Origin: Aldrovandia affinis
Lineage: Eukaryota; Chordata; Actinopteri; Notacanthiformes; Halosauridae
NCBI GenBank assembly: GCA_029706075.1
Contig: JAINUG010000196.1
Span: forward strand, 1,521,001-1,585,000
Direction of reading: 5' to 3'
Length of the DNA stretch: 64,000 bases
Of the stretch, positions 57,797-64,000 are shown in pieces. The translations under genes and the position numbers were made by a program. Each line of letters opens with the position of its first letter. Position 1 is the stretch's first letter. A model generated the notes under the pieces. It did no database searches and was not told the DNA's origin. It was given only the letters and a program-made list of their open reading frames with translations.

Positions 57797-59027
57797 GTCT
57801 CTGCCAGACTGGCCTTGACCGTTAGCCCTGATTAGGGGTGGCATTTTGCTGTCCGCTCCTGAGGGAGGGGGGACAAACTCGCTGTGAAGCATGTAAGGGT
57901 GTCTCCAGAAAGGGGGTTGGTGAGTTCTGTCTCGACGAAGGCGAATCATTGCCAGCCTCGGAGAGTAACTTGCCCCATAGAGACGGGTGGCGAGTTTCTG
58001 GGGGAGAGTTAATCGGAAAAAATAGAGGGTATAATTGCAAAGCAAGCCTAAGGCAACCATGGCAAGGAAAAACTCCCTTGATAAGGATAAACCTTGGGAG
58101 GAGCCAGACTAAAAGGGGGGGAGCCCATGCTCTTCTGGCCGGCACAGTGTGTGTCCAAAAAAGACCGTATCATGGTCAGTCCAAAGTTGACTCAGGGCTG
58201 GCCGACTTTGCATCTCCGAGTTAGGTAGTCGGTAGGGGGGGAGGCTAAACCACATGAAGGGGGTCCAGATCCAGGCACTGGGGTAGGCGTGGGGGCGAGG
58301 GTGGATGGGGGCAGCTCTCACTTCTTGCAGGATCTAGGGCTTGGGGGCGGGTGCCCCCAAGTCTGAGGCCGAGGCAGAGAAGAGAACATGGAGTCAGAAA
58401 AAAAACAGTGCTATATCCAGTAGCATTATGTGAGAGCAGAGGAGCACAAGCATAGGAAATATACAGATAGCCCGTACAGGTGTAAGCTATGGCAGCATAC
58501 CTATTAGGAGAGGAACAGAGAACACACACAGCCATGAGGGAGCTCCAAACCATCCACACCTGATCAAGGATAACCAGCCTAACAGTGGTGGAGACACATT
58601 GAGGAGGTGACAGTATGGAAAGTTTCTCACTCCATAAGACACTAGGGCATGGCCTTCTCCATCTCTACACCTAGGCTATGTTTGGCAGTAGGCTAGGCTG
58701 AAAATATATGTTTTTAATCTAGACTTAAAAATTGAAACTGTGTCCGAATCCTTAACATGCTTTGGTAAACCGTTTCACAACAGAGGCATTCTTTAAGAGA
58801 AGGCTCTACCACCAGCTGTGCTTCAAAATTCTAGGGAGTAATAGATAGCCGGCTTCTTGTGAACAAAGCAGTCATGTCAGCTTATAAGGAACAATAATTT
58901 CAGTCAGATATATAGGTGCAAGTCCATGCACTGCTTTAAAAGTTAGCAGCGGTACTTCATAATCAGCCCGATATTTAACAGGAAGCCAATGTAGTGATGC
59001 TAACACAGGAGTAATATCTCATATTTC
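57797..59027. mobile_element. Dispersed-repeat DNA between SINE head and minus-strand LINE fragment
   Basis: CAAGGAAAAACTCCCTTGAT, then AAGGATAAACCTTGGGAGGA and GCCAGACTAAAAGGGGGGGA (58,060-58,120), and AATCTAGACTTAAAAATTGA (58,717) resemble stretches that are abundant in teleost genomes and usually travel with L2-like LINEs. Read on the minus strand, 58,950-59,000 would encode an LHWLPVKYRADYEVPLLTF-like LINE C-terminal block continuing the reverse transcriptase fragment. The boundary between the two elements was not resolved. Confidence 0.5.
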
Positions 59028-59522
59028 TTACATCTTACGTGCCGCTGTATTCTGTACTAGTTGAAGACTCTTAAGAGAGCTACTAGAGCAGCCAGATAGT
59101 AAGGCATTACAATAGTCTAGCCTCAATGCGATAAAAGCATGCATCAATGATTTTGCATCTTCTAATGACAGAAAGTTTCTTAGGTGAAAGAAAACCACTC
59201 TGGAAGTGTTTTTAATATAAGTGTCAAATGTAAGATCCTGATCAATAATAAAATCACGGTTCTTGACCGTCAGATTTGATGCAACCAGGCAGTCACCAGC
59301 ATTTAACTGCAGATCCAACTTATTCCTTAATTTTTGGGGGCCCAAGACCATCATCTCTGTTTTATCTGAATTAAAAAGCAGGACGTTTACTGTCATCCAA
59401 TTATTTATATCAGAGATACAAGCTTCTATCTGAGTGAGTTGAAGTATTTCACCTGGTTTCATTGACATGTACAGCTGTGTATCATCTGCATAGCAATGGA
59501 AATTCACACAAATTAAAGGCAT
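59028..59522 (-). pseudogene. L2/Rex1-type LINE reverse transcriptase fragment
   Basis: An uninterrupted frame of 164 codons begins inside the polymerase domain with [18 protein letters not shown] (intact YADD), then [20 protein letters not shown], the VLGPQKL block and [10 protein letters not shown]. It ends at a TAA just after [10 protein letters not shown]. The N-terminal half of the polymerase, the endonuclease and ORF1 are absent. It is a different subfamily from the plus-strand copy at 56 kb, judged by the divergent sequence around the shared motifs. Confidence 0.85.
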
Positions 59523-59640
59523 ATTGAGGATTGAAGATATCTTTTTTTAAATGAATTTCCATTCAAATGTGATACAGAGGCATGCTATAAGATCTCATAT
59601 AATTTTAACAACTTTCAAGTTAATAAAAGAGTAAAGTTGC

Positions 59641-60162
59641 ATATCGTCACCTTCTTAAAATAATGGCCAAAGTCATTTTTTGAGGAAAAATATTTTTTTG
59701 CCTAAGTCATGTCTTCATGATGCTGGCCACCTCTGGTAAAATTGCCTACATCCTTAATTGAAAAGATCATGCTGTTCCTACCCCAGTAGTATAATGGCCT
59801 ACGTCAAGAGTGTGACTTAGGCCGTTTATTTTCTTGCCTAAGTCACAAGACAATGTGACTTAGGCAATTTTACAAGCTTTCAAGATGGCGGCTGCTTGCC
59901 TAAGTCACTTACTCCAGAAGTAATTTGGTTTAAAATTGCCTAATTCACAATGGCATGTTCGTAAATTGGCCTAAGTAATCTAATCCTCTTATGTTACATA
60001 ATTGACAGACAGCGTTATTTGTATGTCAATAGTCATATATTGTCATAACCTTTTCGTGTGAAATGATTAAAATGATATATTCTATATTTGGTTCAGTTTA
60101 TTCTGTTTTTGGAAAAACTTGAAAATATGACTTAGGCCATTATTTTAAGAAGGTGACGATAT
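59641..60162. mobile_element. 522-bp inverted-repeat element with serial CCTAAGTCA hairpins
   Basis: 59,641-59,668 (ATATCGTCACCTTCTTAAAA, then TAATGGCC) is a perfect 28-base reverse complement of 60,135-60,162. The interior carries at least eight copies of GCCTAAGTCA or its complement in both orientations, including a perfect hairpin with 14-base arms at 59,834-59,867 (TTGCCTAAGTCACA, loop AGACAA). No transposase is encoded and no clear target duplication was seen, so the superfamily is unknown. Terminal symmetry suggests a non-autonomous DNA transposon. Confidence 0.7.
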
Positions 60163-63100
60163 TCAGTGTTTGTGTTTTCGTTTTCCGGCCTAGAATTGTT
60201 TTAGTTGGAAAATACTGATAGTAATCCCATCAAAAATTGGGCTCCAGCAGTTTACCTTCTTGGTCCCCTAAAAATATCTTCAATACTAAAGGTCCACTCA
60301 TGCAAAATATTATAAAAATGCAGGAAATTGCATTTAGTAAGCATATTTCTTTCTAGGGGAGAACAGCCAGATCCCTCCCATAAAATGTCCCTACCACTTT
60401 TGACATTTTAACTACACCCCTGGTCAAAGGTGATGTTACTTGTCATATCCGGTTTTAATGGAAACCTTCCCCACACTGCAGTACGAGAACTGCACCACCT
60501 TTTGACAAAACTGATGAAAGCCACATTGAGACGTAAGATGTTCAAGGCTTACGTTGTTAAATTATTTGGTGGAGAATTGCCTGCTGGGTATCCTTAAGGA
60601 CTCATCCTACACCCAGCTGCCATTGGAAGGGGGGTTAGTGGGTCAGAAAGTGAGTCAGTTATTCCTTCCCGGTCAAATTTGTAGTTCTAATGTTTACTTA
60701 GTTTTTTGAAGATGCCATTATAAATGAAGATGCCAGTACGTGACATAATACACCCAGAATTGGGTGGAGGTGGGGGGTTGATGGCAGTATAAAAAACAGG
60801 AAAATAGCCATCTACTCCATGTTACACTGTTCCCATGAATCACTAGAACCCAGAATACCGCAGAAAGAGAGCCTGTTCATTTCAGAGACTGATGAAAAGA
60901 GGGAGTTGAGAGGGAAGAGAAAGATAAATCATTTCAAAGGTTCTCCAGGAAACAGTGAGCCTGGAACACATCAGAACCAAGCCAGGCATTCTCACTCACA
61001 ATACAAGAATAAATAATGTGCTGTGAGCACTGCAGATATGGAATGTGACATATGATATACTGTACATCGCATTAATAACATCAAACTGATATAATCAGGT
61101 TTGAACAAAACTGCCTGTATGAATTTATTGCACTTCCTGAAGTGTGTTACATCTCGAAAAGTCTGTTTCAGTTTTGACACAGCCTGAAAAGAGACCAGCA
61201 GCTTGTTGGGAGCAGCTCTTTTCTTTTCCTTTTGCCTAATTTCTGGCACCATTTTCTAAGTGTATGGTTCTTTTTAAGTCCTTAACCACAGCCCACCCCT
61301 CAATCCCCCTCACCCCACACCCTCTGCAAAAGGAAACTGAAATATGGTCAAATATTAACAGTGAACACAGTTGCACATATGAAGGAAGAGGTTCTGTGTC
61401 CCTTTCCTTGGGCTCATGACTGGATCCCAGAGTGAAGAGGTCACCCCATTTCTGTGGCTTATGACTGGATCCCAGAGTAAAGAGATCACCCCTCCCTGTT
61501 GCTCATGACTACCCCCCCCAGCTTTCCAACCCTCCCTCGTTGCCATGGAAATTCTTAGAAGGACCGCACTAAGTGCCTATTGTGTTGAGGATGTCTTGTG
61601 TGAGTCAGGCTATTGTTTGTAGTGCACTGGGGAGGGAGTGTTTGAGTGTATCTGTGTGTTGGAGCTAGGGATGGGAGGGGGTGTCTGAGGTCCAATGGGG
61701 GAGGGGCAGCTGAAGCTAGTTCCTAAAAACTCTGTCACAATGTTAGGCGGGGGGGCTGCTGTGAGGACACTCAGACTCCCGATGACAAGTGTGGACCCCT
61801 GGGGGGCAGCCGTTTCCATGGTGATCCCTGGCGGGTACCATAATTGACTAATGAATCATCACAAATACCTTGGCCTCATCAACCTCATTGCATTGGAAGC
61901 GAAGCGGAGGGGCGTGGTTTGGCTGTCCCAGACACAATAGTGTGTGAGGGGGAGGACAAGGGTGGGGCATAAGGTGAACCCAGGTGGCCACCGCGAAAGC
62001 CAATGCAATGCAGCAAAATAGAATTACGGCAGCAATTAATCTTCGTTTTGGTGGCAGCTCAGTTTACATTAATGTCATTCCTCCCTTATTGGACTGCCTT
62101 GCACCATAACTGGATGGATGGTCAAAGATTCTTCACGTGACATTCTGGGAGATTTGGAGAATGGAACATGAGCCCTGGTGGTTTAGAAGCACAGCTCTGT
62201 TACCCTCATTTGTTTGTGTGATTATTCTGTCTTTCAAAGCAGTGTGTGTTTTAGATGGAGGAGATTAAGGCATCCTCACTTGTACTGGATAATAACCAGT
62301 TCCCCTCCTTACAAGGGGGGAGACAGTACCCCTCAGGGTTCTGTCATTATCATGGTCTAAACAGGGTTATATTTTGCTCCAACAGCAATGATTTCCACCA
62401 TGATGTAACCATACATAAATAAGATTGTCTAGGTTTTTGAGGCTGAACCGTGATCCGGCTCATCCCTGAATGGTCGCATTCTTTTGACCAAGTGTCGTCT
62501 CGTGAGCTCAGCATGGCGAATTTTCTCCATGAAAGATTGTGATGAGACTGTCACAATTTCTTTGCATCTTGTATGTGAAAGACAGCAGCCTGCACAATTA
62601 AAACAGTGAAATTGTAATGTTATTTGGCACCATGACTAACTGAACAGCTTATATATTTTTCACAATGTATCAGTTTCACTATATCTCAGAGCTGCTTTGG
62701 TGTCTCTGTGAGGTGATGAGTTGGCTGTGATACAAAAGGTGGATCTAGTTATATTCCCCAGCTGAATTTCCCAGATACTCTGGAGTTCTGTTTTTTTCCC
62801 ACTTGCTCTGCCAGTGAAAAGCAAAGAACAATTGAGATGTAAAATAATCACAACATTGCAGGGGGTGACAGGGATGCAGCACAAAAACAATAATGGGTCA
62901 TGCCCCACCCTCATTAAGCCAAATCTCCCAAGTGCACTCCATTTATGAGAAAGTGTGACAGTCATTGAATCAGTTCAAATGACAGAAGACAGTTTTTTTT
63001 AACTCTGGGTGAACATGTACTAAGGTCAAGCGAAAATGGTGAGCCAGTCTATAGTGCAGTGTGCATGTAAATTCATATTCCCTCCTCTGCCCCCTGCCCC

Positions 63101-63480
63101 AGCCCTGAATGAAGACACATGTCCTGCAAGGAATTGAATCAATGAAACACAGGATTGGCATCAGTCATGGTGAACATGCATAAGCATTAACCGCTTCTTC
63201 ACAGTTTTGATCTTTGGTCTTGAATGCCAGAAGAGGAACGACAAATTGCCTCTGTTGACCACGGTGGCCCCCAGTGACGTGACCTCCAGGTTTAGGAATC
63301 CGCAATGTAGGTTGTGTATTCAGTAGATTTTGGCATTGAACACCCCCCACACCTCAACCCACAGACAGCCACTGCACATCAGCTCTTCCTGGGAAAGGGG
63401 GACTTCCAGCTCTGCAAGACCAGGAATGTCAACACTAAGGACTGTGGGCATGTTAACAAAATATGATCATTTTACACTAA
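60163..63480. other. Gene-free stretch
   Basis: No recognised gene. It contains a 45-base tandem repeat at 61,411, G-rich blocks near 61,640-61,760 and otherwise unique sequence. Confidence 0.6.
61411..61510. repeat. 45-bp tandem repeat, 2.2 copies
   Basis: GGCTCATGACTGGATCCCAG, then AGTGAAGAGGTCACCCC, starts at 61,411 and 61,456, and a partial copy (GCTCATGAC) at 61,501. The full copies differ at a few sites. Confidence 0.85.
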
Positions 63481-63489
63481 TACAATTGT

Positions 63490-64000
63490 TCAGAGAAAAA
63501 TATTGTGTTTAACGAGTCATTTTTTCCCACACAATTGTTCACCCCTCATAATTATTTTAGATAAAATCCTACAAAAATAAATCTGCATTAAAATCTGTAC
63601 TTTTTAAAGTTAATTTCATTCTTAGGGAACTGTATTATGGCCTCCCATGGCTTCCTGTTTCACTGGGGTCTAAAAAGGAGGTAACACACATGTAAAATCC
63701 ATGTATCATCCAACATCATGGAGTAAGGCAAAGAAATAGAAGAACTCTCAGAAGAAATAAAACAAAAGGTTGTTGACCTCCAAAAGTCAGGAGATGGTTA
63801 AAAACAAGTAAAGAAAAAACTAAAGATACCACTTCCCACTGTTAGGTCAATAATTTAGACATTTAATACCACTGGAACAGTGATAAACCTGCTTGGTGGA
63901 GGACGCAAGAGCATTTTGCACCCACACACAGTGAGACAGATGGTTTGGGAGGCAAAGAAAAATCCAAGGGCCACAGTTGGAGATCTACAAAATTTGATTG
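63490..64000 (+). mobile_element. Tc1-like transposon, left part, running off the window
   Basis: ACAATTGTTCACCCCTCATA (about 63,531) looks like part of a Tc1-type terminal repeat, and CTTCCTGTTTCACTGGGGTC (63,650) sits where the 5' leader of fish Tc1 elements lies. A broken transposase start follows. The exact left boundary and any TA target were not resolved. Confidence 0.6.
63718..64000 (+). pseudogene. Broken Tc1-like transposase N-terminus
   Basis: From the ATG at 63,718 one frame reads the N-terminal helix-turn-helix region of a Tc1-type transposase: EELSEEIKQKVVDLQKSG, then PTVR, TGTVINLLGGGRKSIL and WEAKKNPRATVGDLQNLI up to the edge. It is interrupted by in-frame stops at 63,724, 63,799 and 63,856, so it cannot be functional. 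Fish Tc1 proteins open with the same layout. The DDE catalytic domain would lie outside the window. Confidence 0.8.

Overview
This window is vertebrate nuclear DNA, most likely from a teleost fish. The evidence is split-gene structure with GT/AG introns, dense CA/GA microsatellites, and fish-type transposable elements: tRNA-derived SINEs sharing the 'CTCTGGATAAGAGCGTCTGC' LINE tail, L2-like LINEs, Tc1 and hAT elements. There are no bacterial-style operons, CRISPR arrays or prokaryotic genes. The species cannot be read from the sequence.

One protein-coding gene is supported. It is on the minus strand and encodes a five-Ig-domain cell adhesion molecule of the MCAM/CD146 type. Thirteen coding exons were assembled by hand with consistent splice phases: exon 1 (start codon and signal peptide) at 45,880-45,943, then exons 2-13 between 10,882 and 3,116. 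Together they encode 534 residues: signal peptide, V-V-C2-C2-C2 Ig domains with all five Cys pairs, and the start of a Thr-rich stalk. The transmembrane and cytoplasmic exons were not found and should lie beyond the left edge of the window. Exons 2-13 occupy 7.8 kb, whereas intron 1 alone is 35 kb and full of simple repeats and transposon remains.

Layout: 1-3,115 is intron 13 (no exon found). 3,116-10,882 holds exons 13 to 2, with small introns carrying several nested transposon insertions (notably 6,086-6,843). 10,883-45,879 is intron 1, with TG/TC microsatellites at 12-14 kb, a LINE tail at 25.6 kb, a hAT element nested in a MITE at 30.5-31.5 kb, a V-SINE-like element at 32 kb, tandem repeats at 33.7 and 38.5 kb, a pair of LINE tails at 41 kb, a SINE at 42.2 kb and GA/CA runs at 43-44 kb. 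45,944-64,000 lies upstream of the start codon and contains no recognisable gene. It has a SINE directly abutting a probable solo LTR with a 5-bp target duplication (49.4-51.0 kb), two degraded L2-like reverse transcriptase fragments (55.7-57.4 kb plus strand, 59.5-59.0 kb minus strand), a 522-bp inverted-repeat element with serial hairpins (59.6-60.2 kb), and a broken Tc1 transposase running off the right edge.

I found no obviously new multi-gene system. The least explained objects are the 522-bp inverted-repeat element, the palindromic 44-bp repeat array at 33.7 kb, and whatever the 35-kb first intron contains by way of regulatory DNA.
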